A stretch of DNA of 64,000 bases from Chitinivibrionia bacterium (GCA_009779925.1 WRAZ01000002.1:62001-126000), one strand, 5' to 3'. Shown: positions 1-9,627, counted from the stretch's first letter. The notes: generated from the sequence alone by a model not told the origin. Made by a program: numbers and translations.

Positions 1-827
1 TTTCCCCTGCCCTGCCCGACGGTTCTCTATTGGACGAAAAAACTTGGCTTGCCGTTCAGGATTTGCTTCCCGAAAGATTTGGGGATTTCTTGTTTTTGGC
101 GACAGTATCTGACGGCGACTACCAAAAAATCGCAGAAAGCATTGGACTAACATCCGAAATTTTTGAGAAATGGAGCCGCGAAAGAGGCGAAAAACTTCTT
201 GTGCAAAATTATAAAAGAGCTTTGACATTTGGCATAAATTCTTGCCCGAGCTTCGTTGTGGATAATGAAAAGATATCGATTTCGCCAAAAAATCTTATCA
301 GAAAATTGTGCCGTCAAACGGACAATATGGATTGTTTCGGCATTTTTGAGGCGGCAAATGTAAAACTTATCCTTCCTCCGCGCAAAACACCGAATTTGTC
401 GGTAGGCTCTGTCCTCGAAAACACTTTGACGGATTTTTTGAAAGTAGAAATCGATACGCTCGATATTTCCTCTCCCCGCGCCCAAGAACTTTTGCAAAGA
501 TTTGAAATTCGCCGCCTCCCTGCGATTATTCTTGACAATCGCTTTGATTGGAATTGGGGCGATATTCCCGACGGTTTTTATTACATGCGAGAGCGACAAA
601 TTGACGAATTTGTTATTTTGGCGGATAGTAAAACGGCAGAAAAATTAAGGCGTTTTGTTGACAGAAACATAGAAAATCTGCATTTGCTTACAGACAATGA
701 AGCTTTAGGTTGGCGTATTTGGCACGAAAACCAAAATTTGATAAGCGGACGAAATATTACCGAAGCAAAAAAGCATATTTTAGAGATACTGAGAGAAAAA
801 ATGACAAATTATCGAGAGCAAAGGTAA
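1..827 (+). CDS. Tandem thioredoxin-fold (DsbA-like) protein, 5' end cut by window
   Basis: The reading frame is open to the first base of the window (codons begin at 3), so the start lies outside; the TTG at 30 is probably internal. The visible ~274 residues look like the end of a DsbA-type thioredoxin fold (GINSCPSFVVDNEKI, with the usual cis-proline before a strand) followed by a second thioredoxin-like unit (RRLPAIILDN near residue 170). No CxxC is visible; if present it would lie upstream. It ends 3 nt before folK, so the two are probably co-transcribed. The fold assignment is moderately secure; the substrate is unknown. Confidence 0.55.
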   Translation, partial: SPALPDGSLLDEKTWLAVQDLLPERFGDFLFLATVSDGDYQKIAESIGLTSEIFEKWSRERGEKLLVQNYKRALTFGINSCPSFVVDNEKISISPKNLIRKLCRQTDNMDCFGIFEAANVKLILPPRKTPNLSVGSVLENTLTDFLKVEIDTLDISSPRAQELLQRFEIRRLPAIILDNRFDWNWGDIPDGFYYMRERQIDEFVILADSKTAEKLRRFVDRNIENLHLLTDNEALGWRIWHENQNLISGRNITEAKKHILEILREKMTNYREQR

Positions 828-830
828 ATT

Positions 831-1319
831 ATGAGCGTTGCAGTTTTAAGTTTGGGAACAAACGTCGGCGACAGAGCGGCGAATATAAAATTGATGGAAG
901 AAGAATTGCAAAAAATAAGCACAAAGCCAATTATTTGCTCGCCGCTTTACGAAAGTGCGCCCGTCGATGTAAAAGACGTGCAACAAAACTACTACAACAA
1001 AACCGTACGTATCGAAACCGAATTTTCGCCGACCGCGCTTTTGGAAGAAACGCAGAAAATCGAGAAAAAACTTGGACGAAAATCAAAAAACGACAAAGCG
1101 CCGCGCACTGCCGACATCGACATTTTACTGTTCGACGAAATTACGCTCGATTTGCCCGAACTTTCCATTCCGCACCCAAGAATGTTTTTCAGAAAGTTTG
1201 CGATTGAAGGCGTAAAATCCGTTGCCGCCGACTTAAAAAATCCGCTTACAGGCGAAAAATTCGGCAATTATTGCGTATGCAAAGAAGTTTTGCGGCAAAA
1301 AACTATGATTATTGAATAA
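831..1319 (+). CDS. folK: 6-hydroxymethyl-7,8-dihydropterin pyrophosphokinase
   Basis: Transfers pyrophosphate from ATP to 6-hydroxymethyl-dihydropterin in folate synthesis (cytosol). The 162-aa length is normal for the family. It shows the amino-terminal SLGTNVGDR strand and loop, the signature RTADIDILLFD (about residues 92-102, with the two Mg-binding Asp) and IPHPRMFFRKF. The ATG at 831 follows GCAAAGGTAAATT, a modest ribosome site, 3 nt after the previous stop. No folP or folB lies nearby. Confidence 0.93.
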   Translation: MSVAVLSLGTNVGDRAANIKLMEEELQKISTKPIICSPLYESAPVDVKDVQQNYYNKTVRIETEFSPTALLEETQKIEKKLGRKSKNDKAPRTADIDILLFDEITLDLPELSIPHPRMFFRKFAIEGVKSVAADLKNPLTGEKFGNYCVCKEVLRQKTMIIE

Positions 1320-1416
1320 TTTCGCAGAAAAAACAATTTTTTTATTGCTTTTAGCGTTGGTTTTTTTTTATATTTAATATAGATTAAAATTAAAAAGGGT
1401 TATCTAAGGAGGGGTT

Positions 1417-4017
1417 ATCAATATTTCAATATCTCAAACAGGCGTATTTCAGGTGCTTCTTCCCGAACTTGTCGGCGATGAACTGCTTGATTCTGTCGCG
1501 TTGGAAGTAAAAGTTAAAGCGCTTTCTTCATCAGGCAAACATTTCGTTGCGATCGACTTATCGCCGCTCGACTATATTTACTCGGATTCCATAAATAAGT
1601 TTATCGGAATGAATCGCTTACTTCTATCAAGCAACGGGCGGCTTGTTCTTGTTGCGCCTCACGATAAAGTTTTTGAAATTTTAACACGGGCAGGCGTTGC
1701 CAAACAAATAAAAATAGTTCGTTCTCCCGACGAATTGCACGCGCTTTCGGATTACCTTTTGGAAGCAAATCCCGGACTGAGAGCAGGAACACAGCAAAAA
1801 ACCGAGCCGCAAAAGGAAGAAATCGCGCCATCCGTTGTCGAAAAAGAAATAGACGACTTCTCGGATTTGAGGCAAATTCTTTCGGACACGCTGACAATAG
1901 GCGAAGATTTACCCAAGCAAAGCAACACTTTACAAACTCCAAGCCCCAAGCCGACATCTGATATTGTGCCGGAAAGCGAGGCTTTTGATACCGAATTTGA
2001 AACAGAGCCCGATACAGAGGTTGCACCAATTCCAAGTTTTGAGACAGGACTTGAATTAGAACTCGAACAAGCTATCGACGAAGAACCAACAGCAAAAACC
2101 ACCCCTGAACCGACTGCAAGCGCGATTTTTGAAGAAACTTTCGATGATTTATTTATTGAAGAACCGACCGCCCCCAAACCAAGCGAAACAGATTTTGAAC
2201 TCGCAGACGAAATGGTTGCGGAAAAAATCGAACAAGATATAGAGCCAATAGATGAAATTTCCATAGAAATGCCCGACATAGACATAGAAATACCTGTAGA
2301 AGCGCCGAAAGCCGCCCCTGTCGTCGAGCAGGAAATCGTGATTGAAGAACCTAAAACAACACCTGCACCAATACCGACGTCGGAGCCAATACAAGAAATA
2401 GACTTAGACTTAGGCTTGGACATTGAAATTCCGCAACCCGAACCGAAAAAACAGCCAAGCAACGTCGCACCGACACCGCCTCCACCACCGCCGCCTGCGC
2501 CGAAACCACAGCTGACAACGTCGCCGCTACCTGCAGAAATAGCATTGAAAGCTGTTCCCGCACCAAAACCGAGCGCATTTGACGATGACGACGATTTTGA
2601 ATACGAGGAAAAACGTAAAAAAGGAAGCGGTCTTAAAGTTGTTCTTGTGCTTATTTTGTTGCTGATAATTGTTGCATTGGGCATTTTGGGCGGAGTGCTT
2701 ACAGGACGCATAAATTTATCCGACGAGTTGCTGAATAAAATAGGTTTGCAAAGATACGACGCACAAGTACAGCAAGTTTTACCGAATGAAAATATCGAAA
2801 TAATAACCGAAACAGAAATTGTACCTACAGAAATTCCCGTTGCGCCTGCTCCTGAACCTGAGCCAACACCTGACCCCGTTCCTGTCTTTGCACCGACACC
2901 GCCGCCCGCACCTGCACCCGCGGCAAGACCTGCAACGCCTGCGGCTCCCGCAAGACAGCAAGCACAACCGCAAAGACAACAAGCGCAAAACTCAATACGA
3001 ATTACCACACAACCTGCAGGCGCGCAAATTTTCATAAACGACAACTTTTCAGGCAGGACGCCTCATACAGTTGCTGTAAGAGACTTTCCTCGCGGCAACG
3101 TTGTTATTCGCGCAAGATTAGACGGCTACAGAGAACACGAATGGCGTATTAACAATAACGGCGGCGCCCTGCAAGATTTAACCGTGAGCTTGCAAAGACG
3201 AGCGGGACAGCAAACACAACAACAGCCGACGCCGCAACCACAGCAACAAGCTACTCCGCAAGCACAGCAAAATCAACAACAACAGCGACAAGCGGAACAA
3301 GAACGTTTGGCAAGAGAAGTAGCGGAACGCGACAGATTAGCGCGTGAACAAATGGCAAGAGACCAAGCCGTACGCGACCAAGCGGAAAGAGATCGTCTTG
3401 CACGCGAGCAAACCGCGAGAGACCAACAGGAGCGAGACAGATTGGCTCGGGAGCAAGCAGAACGCGATAGATTAGCTCGGGAACAACAAGCAAGAGAACA
3501 GGCAGCCCGCGACCAAGCAGAGAGAGACAGATTAACGCGTGAACAAGCGGCAAGAGACCAAGCTGAGCGCGACAGACTGGCTCGCGAACAAGCGGCGAGA
3601 GACCAAGCGGAAAGAGAACGTTTGGCACGTGAGCAAGCCGTAAGAGACCAACAGGCAAGAGAAGAAGCCGCACGCCTTCAAGCAGAACGCGACAGAGTAG
3701 CTCGGGAACAGGCGGAACGCGACAGATTGGCGCGCGAGCAAGCGGAACGTGAGCGTTTAGCGCGTGAACAGGCAGAGCGCGAACGTTTGGAGGCAGAACG
3801 CTTGGCGGCGCAAGAAGCAACGATTTTCTTCAATTCTCAGCCGTCCAACGCCGAAATTTTCCATAACGGAGTTTCTGTCGGCAGAACAGGCGTCGCTCCC
3901 ATAACTGTCAGACCGGGCGAGCATACTTTTGAGTTCAGAAGAGACGATTTAACGGGAACTTGGACAGGTCGATTGCGCGAAGGCAGAAACCCTGCGCAAA
4001 TGATACGTCTTCAATAA
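1417..4017 (+). CDS. STAS - transmembrane - PEGA - coiled coil - PEGA-like protein; probable non-ATG start
   Basis: A protein of about 866 residues. Order: an amino-terminal STAS-like (anti-anti-sigma) domain of about 110 residues; a long acidic, Pro/Glu-rich linker; one membrane segment (VVLVLILLLIIVALGILGG, about residue 410); a Pro/Ala-rich stretch; a PEGA domain (ITTQPAGAQIFINDNFSGRT, about 530-600); a Gln-rich linker; about 160 residues of Arg/Glu/Gln-rich repeats (ERDRLAREQ) that should form a long coiled coil; and a second PEGA-like unit at the end. The first ATG/GTG/TTG in frame is GTG 1453, which has no ribosome site and would cut off the first STAS strand. A strong AAGGAGG (1406-1412) instead precedes ATC at 1417, so I place the start there; ATT 1423 is the alternative. 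PEGA domains are usually extracytoplasmic. Function unknown; a cytoplasm-to-envelope scaffold is a guess. Confidence 0.75.
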   Translation: MNISISQTGVFQVLLPELVGDELLDSVALEVKVKALSSSGKHFVAIDLSPLDYIYSDSINKFIGMNRLLLSSNGRLVLVAPHDKVFEILTRAGVAKQIKIVRSPDELHALSDYLLEANPGLRAGTQQKTEPQKEEIAPSVVEKEIDDFSDLRQILSDTLTIGEDLPKQSNTLQTPSPKPTSDIVPESEAFDTEFETEPDTEVAPIPSFETGLELELEQAIDEEPTAKTTPEPTASAIFEETFDDLFIEEPTAPKPSETDFELADEMVAEKIEQDIEPIDEISIEMPDIDIEIPVEAPKAAPVVEQEIVIEEPKTTPAPIPTSEPIQEIDLDLGLDIEIPQPEPKKQPSNVAPTPPPPPPPAPKPQLTTSPLPAEIALKAVPAPKPSAFDDDDDFEYEEKRKKGSGLKVVLVLILLLIIVALGILGGVLTGRINLSDELLNKIGLQRYDAQVQQVLPNENIEIITETEIVPTEIPVAPAPEPEPTPDPVPVFAPTPPPAPAPAARPATPAAPARQQAQPQRQQAQNSIRITTQPAGAQIFINDNFSGRTPHTVAVRDFPRGNVVIRARLDGYREHEWRINNNGGALQDLTVSLQRRAGQQTQQQPTPQPQQQATPQAQQNQQQQRQAEQERLAREVAERDRLAREQMARDQAVRDQAERDRLAREQTARDQQERDRLAREQAERDRLAREQQAREQAARDQAERDRLTREQAARDQAERDRLAREQAARDQAERERLAREQAVRDQQAREEAARLQAERDRVAREQAERDRLAREQAERERLAREQAERERLEAERLAAQEATIFFNSQPSNAEIFHNGVSVGRTGVAPITVRPGEHTFEFRRDDLTGTWTGRLREGRNPAQMIRLQ

Positions 4018-4034
4018 AAAGGAGTTATTGCACC

Positions 4035-4460
4035 GTGGAAAACGCAGGAATGGATGACTATTGCAAAGGGCTTATCTCGGCTCGCTTGATTGATACAAAG
4101 CGAGACACGAGATACACCCTTAAAGCATACGAATTTGTCTATATGATATTCAGTATCCTTGAAAAAATCAATATTAAGCAGGAAGGCGACTTCTCGGCGC
4201 GGCAAATAGTAGAAATAGCGACAACAACAGCCGCTACAATCTACGGTTCCCTCGCCGAATTTGTTTTGTCGGATATGGGAATTAAGTCAGCAAGCGACAT
4301 TGAAGCGATTATTTCTAACTTTTCCGACCTCAATATTTTCTCAAGAATTGACATCTGCGAAAGCGCCGTATTTGCAAAATTATCCGAAAAACCGCTTTTC
4401 GCAAATATAAAACCAAAACCTATAAATATGGAAAATCTAAAAATTTTTGAAGATACTTGA
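4035..4460 (+). CDS. Minf_1886-like protein of unknown function
   Basis: A 141-aa protein starting at GTG 4035, about 10 nt after AAAGGAG (4018-4024); ATG 4050 is a possible alternative. The pattern RYTLKAYEFVYMIFSILEK, then FSARQIVEIATTTAATIYG, then VLSDMGIKSASDIEAIISNF resembles the Minf_1886 family (AYxFVxxAL ... SGQELLxGIRxxA ... VLxxWGI), a widespread uncharacterised family. The match is by remembered pattern only. It follows the STAS/PEGA gene by 17 nt and probably shares its transcript. Confidence 0.6.
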   Translation: MENAGMDDYCKGLISARLIDTKRDTRYTLKAYEFVYMIFSILEKINIKQEGDFSARQIVEIATTTAATIYGSLAEFVLSDMGIKSASDIEAIISNFSDLNIFSRIDICESAVFAKLSEKPLFANIKPKPINMENLKIFEDT

Positions 4461-4486
4461 CTTTTGTCGTTGCGAAAAATTATATT
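4457..4486 (+). promoter_or_regulatory. Promoter of tRNA-Phe
   Basis: TTGACT (4457-4462), an 18-bp spacer and TATATT (4481-4486), about 28 nt upstream of the tRNA. The same layout (TTGACA, 18 bp, TATATT) precedes the CAT tRNA at 58100, which supports both. The -35 overlaps the stop codon of the gene before it. Confidence 0.6.
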
Positions 4487-4514
4487 CCTCTCGCATTTAG
4501 TTAAAAAAATGTTT

Positions 4515-4587
4515 GCCACCTTAGCTCAGTTGGTAGAGCAAAGGACTGAAAATCCTTGTGTCTACGGTTCGATCCCGTGAGGTGGCA
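4515..4587 (+). tRNA. tRNA-Phe (GAA)
   Basis: A full cloverleaf: acceptor GCCACCT pairs with AGGTGGC (4580-4586), D arm TAGCTCAGTTGGTAGAGCA, anticodon stem AAGGA/TCCTT around loop CTGAAAA (anticodon GAA), T arm with GGTTCGATCC, discriminator A. CCA is not encoded (ACCT follows). Confidence 0.95.
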
Positions 4588-4602
4588 CCTCCTTTCTAAA
4601 AT

Positions 4603-4639
4603 AAAAAAATCGGGGCATAAAACTGTCCCGATTTTTTTA
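4603..4639. terminator. Bidirectional intrinsic terminator
   Basis: Stem ATCGGG/CCCGAT with an A-run before and a T-run after, so it can stop the tRNA transcript on + and the NYN gene transcript on -. Confidence 0.85.
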
Positions 4640-4664
4640 TTTGAAACAGATTTTAATCCGAAAA

Positions 4665-5699
4665 TTACGCGATATTTCCGTTTGGTTCAACCGGTTTAAC
4701 GTCTTTGGCTACGTATTTACCGTCGTTGAACGTTTCCAAGAACTCTATAGTATCGCCTACCTGCAACTGCGAAAAATCGCAACCTATAACGCTTGAGCAA
4801 TGGAAAAACGCGTCCTGCGGCTCATTGTTAATAAAGCCGAAACTATCCTTAACCGCTTTAATTGTGCTCACTTTTAAGGACGGCTCAAATGTTGCAGACG
4901 TAAGCGGTTCCGCAATACTCGGGCGCGATGCGCTTGCATTTTCCTGTCCGCCGACAAAACTTGTCGGAGTTTGCGGCTTTGCGTCAGCAAAAGCGCCCTT
5001 TATATGCTCGGCATTTTCGCGGGTTGCCGTGAAAAGTCCGTTTATTATAGGGTCGTTTCTTTTTATGCGGTTGTCGATTATTTCGTGCATTGCGACAGGG
5101 TATGCCGCTTCTTCCAAAAGCGCTTGCGAAGTCCGCGTTATGCTGTTTTTGCCTGCAGAGTTAACGTATTCAAAATCCCACGACAAAACCATTACCCGAA
5201 TGCCCAAAGCGTTTAATTTGCGTACAAGCGGCACATAATCGCCGTCTGATGCAATGATTACCAATATGTCAAATCTCTTGTAAAACGCCAATTCAAACGC
5301 CTCCAGAGCGAGCAAAACGTCTATGCCTTTTTCGTGCTTACTGCCGTCCTGCTCAATTCTTACGGGAAGATAATGCGTCGTAATCCCTTCGGCGTGCAAC
5401 ATATCGTCGAAAAGTCGCTCATAATAGAGAATTTCACTGCCATTTTCGGCGTTTCTGCTTTCAAAAGCGTTCACTCTGCCTCTGAAATAATGCGCATCCA
5501 CAATATGACACAAATGGTCATCCGTATCGCACAAAAATGCCGCGTGGCTGCGAAGAAATCTGTGAAGTCCCGCAACACTCAAACGTGATTTTCTTTCGTG
5601 CGAATATTTATAATAATTACTTACGTGCAAAAAGTAGTTTCCGTCATAAAATACGCCGATCTTTGTAAGTCCGCGTCCGCCCATTGTTTTTACCATCAT
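4665..5699 (-). CDS. NYN/LabA-type nuclease domain with C-terminal cold-shock-like domain
   Basis: A 344-aa protein. The amino-terminal NYN (PIN-like) domain has the acidic residues expected of a metal-dependent RNase: GVFYDGNYF, KGIDVLLALEAF and IASDGDYVPLV (about residues 15, 130 and 155). After a low-complexity linker the last ~65 residues look like a cold-shock/S1-type RNA-binding barrel (VKDSFGFINNEPQDAFFHCS). This suggests an RNA-processing enzyme with its own RNA-binding module. Start is ATG 5699, 9 nt after AGGAGG. It lies 15 nt downstream of pgi and is probably co-transcribed with it. RNA target unknown. Confidence 0.75.
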   Translation of the reverse strand: MMVKTMGGRGLTKIGVFYDGNYFLHVSNYYKYSHERKSRLSVAGLHRFLRSHAAFLCDTDDHLCHIVDAHYFRGRVNAFESRNAENGSEILYYERLFDDMLHAEGITTHYLPVRIEQDGSKHEKGIDVLLALEAFELAFYKRFDILVIIASDGDYVPLVRKLNALGIRVMVLSWDFEYVNSAGKNSITRTSQALLEEAAYPVAMHEIIDNRIKRNDPIINGLFTATRENAEHIKGAFADAKPQTPTSFVGGQENASASRPSIAEPLTSATFEPSLKVSTIKAVKDSFGFINNEPQDAFFHCSSVIGCDFSQLQVGDTIEFLETFNDGKYVAKDVKPVEPNGNIA

Positions 5700-5714
5700 T
5701 TTTAACAACCTCCT

Positions 5715-7367
5715 TTATTTCCAAGTTTTCCACAAGTTAATCAGCCCATTAGTAGAACCATCGTGTGTATTAATTTTTTCGCTACCGTTTAATTCGGGCA
5801 ATATTTTATTTGCCAATTGTTTACCGAGTTCCACGCCCCATTGGTCAAAACTGAAAATATTGAAAACTATTCCCTGAACAAAGATTTTATGCTCGTAAAT
5901 CGCTATCAGTTTTCCGAGGGTTTTCGGCGTTATTTTTTTGAGCAGAATTGAATTTGTCGGAATATCGCCGTCGAAAACCTTGAAAGGCACTAATTTTTCA
6001 TATTCGGCTGGTGTTTTGCCCGCTTTTTCAAATTCTTCGATAACCTGTTCTTTTGTTTTTCCGAATGCCATTGCCTCTGTTTGTGCAAAAAAGTTCGACA
6101 AAAGTTTTACGTGATGGTCGCCTGTGGGATTTTGGCTTATTGCCGGCGCTATAAAATCGCTCGGAATAAGTTTTGTTCCTTGGTGAATTAACTGATAAAA
6201 CGCGTGCTGACCGTTTGTTCCCGGCTCGCCCCAAATAATCGGACCTGTTTCGTAATCGACTTTTTTGCCGTCTCTATCACACTTTTTGCCGTTGCTTTCC
6301 ATATTTCCTTGCTGAAAATACGCCGCAAATCTGTGCAAATATTGATCGTAGGGCAAAATCGCTTCGCTTTGCGCGTTCAGGAAATTGTTGTACCAAATTC
6401 CTATCATTGCCAAAATTACGGGGATATTGTCTTTTAAGTCCGCCGATAAAAAGTGTTGGTCGGTTTCGTATGCTCCTTCAAGCAATTTTTCAAAGTTTTC
6501 ATAGCCTATTGTAAGCGCTATCGAAAGTCCTATTGCAGACCAAAGCGAGTAGCGTCCTCCCACCCAATCCCAAAATTCAAACATATTTTTTGTGTCTATT
6601 CCGAAAGCTGAAACCGCTTTTTCGTTAGTGGAGAGCGCGGCAAAATGTTTTGCTATCTGAGCTTCGTCTTTTGAATTTTTCAAAAACCAGTCGCGCGCGG
6701 TGTTGGCGTTTGTCATTGTTTCTTGGGTTGTAAATGTTTTGGAAGCAATCAAAAAGAGTGTTGTTTCGGCATTGCACTTTTTCAGCGTTTCTACGATGTG
6801 CGTTCCGTCCACGTTCGACACAAAATACGAGTTTATCCCATCCACCCAATACGGTTTCAGCGCTTCGCTAACCATTACGGGACCCAAATCACTGCCGCCG
6901 ATACCGATATTTACAATAGTGTCAATCGGTTTTCCTGTGTAGCCGAGCCATTTTTTGCTGTGTATTTCGCCGCAAAACGCTTTCATTTGCGCGAGAACTT
7001 TTCTCACATCGGGCATTACGTCTTTTCCGTCGGTAAACACTGCGTTTTGCCCTCTGTTTCGCAGGGCTGTGTGCAAAACCGCGCGATTTTCGGTAATGTT
7101 GATTTTTTCGCCGCAAAACATTGCTTTTGCCGCCCCGTGAACATCGCACGTTCCGGCAAGCGAAATAAGGTCATTAAAGATTTCGTCTGTAATAAGATTT
7201 TTCGAAAAATCGACAAATAAATCGTCGCCAAACATTCGAGAAAACTTTTCAAATCGATTTTTGTCGTCAGCAAACAATTTTTTTAGATTTTTGCCTTCGC
7301 CACTTAATGCTCTTTTGCCCAAAGAGCTCCATTCACTTGTTGTACTAGGGTTTACATTTTTTAACAT
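5715..7367 (-). CDS. pgi: Glucose-6-phosphate isomerase
   Basis: Interconverts glucose-6-P and fructose-6-P. 550 aa, the usual length of the long bacterial form. Both family signatures are present: [16 protein letters not shown] (about 275) and [17 protein letters not shown] (about 505, with the catalytic Lys). [11 protein letters not shown] (about 155), [11 protein letters not shown] (catalytic Glu) and [14 protein letters not shown] (His) are also seen. The ATG at 7367 follows AGGATAGGTGAATTT. An AT-rich promoter core (TATATTATTTTAC on the minus strand, about 7424-7437) lies upstream. With glgB elsewhere in the window it fits sugar and glycogen metabolism. Confidence 0.97.
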   Translation of the reverse strand: MLKNVNPSTTSEWSSLGKRALSGEGKNLKKLFADDKNRFEKFSRMFGDDLFVDFSKNLITDEIFNDLISLAGTCDVHGAAKAMFCGEKINITENRAVLHTALRNRGQNAVFTDGKDVMPDVRKVLAQMKAFCGEIHSKKWLGYTGKPIDTIVNIGIGGSDLGPVMVSEALKPYWVDGINSYFVSNVDGTHIVETLKKCNAETTLFLIASKTFTTQETMTNANTARDWFLKNSKDEAQIAKHFAALSTNEKAVSAFGIDTKNMFEFWDWVGGRYSLWSAIGLSIALTIGYENFEKLLEGAYETDQHFLSADLKDNIPVILAMIGIWYNNFLNAQSEAILPYDQYLHRFAAYFQQGNMESNGKKCDRDGKKVDYETGPIIWGEPGTNGQHAFYQLIHQGTKLIPSDFIAPAISQNPTGDHHVKLLSNFFAQTEAMAFGKTKEQVIEEFEKAGKTPAEYEKLVPFKVFDGDIPTNSILLKKITPKTLGKLIAIYEHKIFVQGIVFNIFSFDQWGVELGKQLANKILPELNGSEKINTHDGSTNGLINLWKTWK

Positions 7368-7459
7368 AAATTCACCTATCCTAATCCATTAAAGTTAATA
7401 TAATTAGTGCGTATCCGCCAGTAAAATAATATATATCAACACAAAATGGTATAATTTTT

Positions 7460-9553
7460 TTACTTAGGTCGGTTTTCTTTGACGATTTCTTTTAATTGTT
7501 CCAAAAACAGCGGCGTTTGCTCGTTTATTTTTTTGATATTGTTTTCATAGCCTGCTTCTTCAAGTTCGGCGGCAACAGCAGAAAGATCGCTACGCTCTAT
7601 ATTGTTAAAGGCGCTTTTCATTGAATGAGTGTGTACAATAAAGTTTTTCATCGCTTTATCGTCTATTTCGGATGAGTCGCAAAACAATTCCAATGCCGAA
7701 ATAGACCTTTGAGCGTCCCTTAAAAAGGCGTTCATTATTTTATCTTTTATATTGGAATTTTCTTCGGTTTTTTCGACATCGCCGTCATTTTCCAGCGACA
7801 TTTGCAGATTTGCTTTTTCGAGAACGTCTTTGGGTTGTTTGTCTCGTATAAACTTGTTCAAAAACGCATCAAGCCTTAATAAGTCGATCGGCTTTGACAA
7901 GTATTCCGTAAAACCGTTGCTTAAAAGCATTTCTACGACCCCCGCAAAAACGTTTGCCGTCAAAGCTATTATCGGTTGTTCGTAGCCAAGTTCACGTATT
8001 ATTTTTGTGGCTTCAATTCCGTCCATTTCGGGCATTTTGTGGTCCATAAATATAATGTCGTAAACATTGCCGTCTTTGACTTTCCGGACAGCCGCTTCTC
8101 CGCAATTTACGGTATCCGTGTCTATTCTGTAAGGCATTAAAAAATCTTTTATTACTTCAATGTTCGATTCTACGTCATCGACTACCAAAACTCGTCCATA
8201 CGGCATAAATTCGCGTTTAATTTTATTAACCATTCTTAAAGAGTTTTGCAAATTTTCAAGATTTTGCAGGTTTTCTATGTTTTTCTTGCCAAAAACATCC
8301 GTTCCTTGAGGGATTTGCGGTATATAAACAGAAAACGTACTGCCGACGCCGAGCTCGCTTTTTACTTCTATGCGACCGCCCACAATATTAACCAACTGCC
8401 AAACGATGTTCATTCCCAAGCCCGTGCCTTTAATGCTTTTTGCTTCGTCTGTTTTATATCTGTTATACTCTTCAAATAAAGCCTCCACCTCTTCTTCCGT
8501 CATACCTTGACCTGTATCCTGCACGGTAAAAATCAACATAATATCGTCGAAAGAAAAGTCGTCATAATCTTTTTGCTCAATACCTACAGACAACCGAATT
8601 TCACCGCTATCCGTATATTTAATCGCATTAGAAAGCAGGTTATTCAAAATTTGCTTAATGCTGACTTCGTCGCCAAGCAAACGAAGCGGCAGTTGTTCAT
8701 CCAATTCCAACTTGAATTCGATATTTTTGTCGCCGATACATACAAGATGCAACTGCAATGTATCCACTATAATGCTTGTCAATTCGTAGGCATTGAAAGC
8801 TGTAGCCTTTTTTCCCGATTCTATCTTACCCAAATCAAGAATATCGTTAATAATTGCAAGCAACAAGGACGACGAATTATGAATACGCAAAAATGCTTTT
8901 TCGATTTCGGGAGAGTGATTTTTTTGCAGTTGGGTCTCGGTAATACCTAAAACAGAGTTCAGCGGCGTGCGGATTTCGTGGCTCATTCTTTCCAAAAAGC
9001 GGGTTTTTGCGTGGTTTGCGTCCGTTGCAATCTGACTTGACGCTACAGCTTCCTGCTCTTTCTTTTGGGCGGAAAATATATTACGCAAATCTGTTGTTGT
9101 AGCAAGAACTTTTAAACCTTCGCTGTCTTCAAATCTCAACAAAAAAATCTCTGTGGGAATAAGATTTCCGTTAAGGTCTTGGTGCAACCATTCAAATTGG
9201 GCACTACCTGTAGAAAACGCTTTTTTAACGAGAGCAACGGCTTTTTCAATGGAAGACGTTCCACAAGGCTGACATTGAGGCGAAAGTTCGGCAAATCTGT
9301 CCAAATATTCCTGCTGATTTTTAAGCCCGAACATTTTTACCGCCTGTTGGCTTGTTTGCACCAATCTGATGTCGGAAGTCCATACATTTATAATGTAAGG
9401 AGAGTTTTCTATAAAAGATTTTATAAAGCTGTTTTCCATTTGTTCTTTTTTTACTTTTCTTTGCGCGTCTTTCAACAAAAGAAACAACAACGCACCGATA
9501 AGCGCCAAAATTACCACTGAGGCAAAAAGTATATGTGTATATTGTATTAACAT
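7460..9553 (-). CDS. Hybrid histidine kinase: TM - PAS - HisKA - HATPase - receiver - Hpt
   Basis: A 697-aa membrane-anchored phosphorelay kinase. One amino-terminal membrane helix (residues 8-27); a PAS-like sensor (about 45-165); H-box FLERMSHEIRTPLNS (about 195); N-box NNLLSNAIKYT; G-boxes DTGQGM and GTGLGMNIV; a receiver domain with VLVVDDVESN and phospho-Asp in IIFMDHKMPEMDG (about 505); and a C-terminal Hpt with HTHSMKSAF (His about 645). All phosphorelay residues are present. No response-regulator gene is adjacent, so the output is unknown. A short ORF just upstream overlaps its start. Confidence 0.92.
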   Translation of the reverse strand: MLIQYTHILFASVVILALIGALLFLLLKDAQRKVKKEQMENSFIKSFIENSPYIINVWTSDIRLVQTSQQAVKMFGLKNQQEYLDRFAELSPQCQPCGTSSIEKAVALVKKAFSTGSAQFEWLHQDLNGNLIPTEIFLLRFEDSEGLKVLATTTDLRNIFSAQKKEQEAVASSQIATDANHAKTRFLERMSHEIRTPLNSVLGITETQLQKNHSPEIEKAFLRIHNSSSLLLAIINDILDLGKIESGKKATAFNAYELTSIIVDTLQLHLVCIGDKNIEFKLELDEQLPLRLLGDEVSIKQILNNLLSNAIKYTDSGEIRLSVGIEQKDYDDFSFDDIMLIFTVQDTGQGMTEEEVEALFEEYNRYKTDEAKSIKGTGLGMNIVWQLVNIVGGRIEVKSELGVGSTFSVYIPQIPQGTDVFGKKNIENLQNLENLQNSLRMVNKIKREFMPYGRVLVVDDVESNIEVIKDFLMPYRIDTDTVNCGEAAVRKVKDGNVYDIIFMDHKMPEMDGIEATKIIRELGYEQPIIALTANVFAGVVEMLLSNGFTEYLSKPIDLLRLDAFLNKFIRDKQPKDVLEKANLQMSLENDGDVEKTEENSNIKDKIMNAFLRDAQRSISALELFCDSSEIDDKAMKNFIVHTHSMKSAFNNIERSDLSAVAAELEEAGYENNIKKINEQTPLFLEQLKEIVKENRPK

Positions 9554-9627
9554 AAATATTCGTCCACCCCGTTATTATATAGTTGAGGCATCAAGTGTTT
9601 AGAGGTTTTTTGGTGTGTTTCTTGCAT
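9547..9627 (-). CDS. Short ORF (26 aa) overlapping the kinase start; possible coupling peptide
   Basis: ATG 9627 follows AGGAAAGAA and reads 26 codons to a TAA that overlaps the kinase ATG by 7 nt (ATGTTAA). It has its own ribosome site and lies in the roughly 125-nt leader downstream of a TAGTATATT promoter core (about 9678-9690). The layout suggests translational coupling or a regulatory leader peptide. No recognisable family; it could be chance. Confidence 0.4.
   Translation of the reverse strand: MQETHQKTSKHLMPQLYNNGVDEYLC

Noticed and set aside
1752-3044. 430-codon Gly/Ser-rich minus-strand ORF
   Set aside because: Complement of the acidic, Pro-rich part of the STAS/PEGA gene; a low-complexity shadow.
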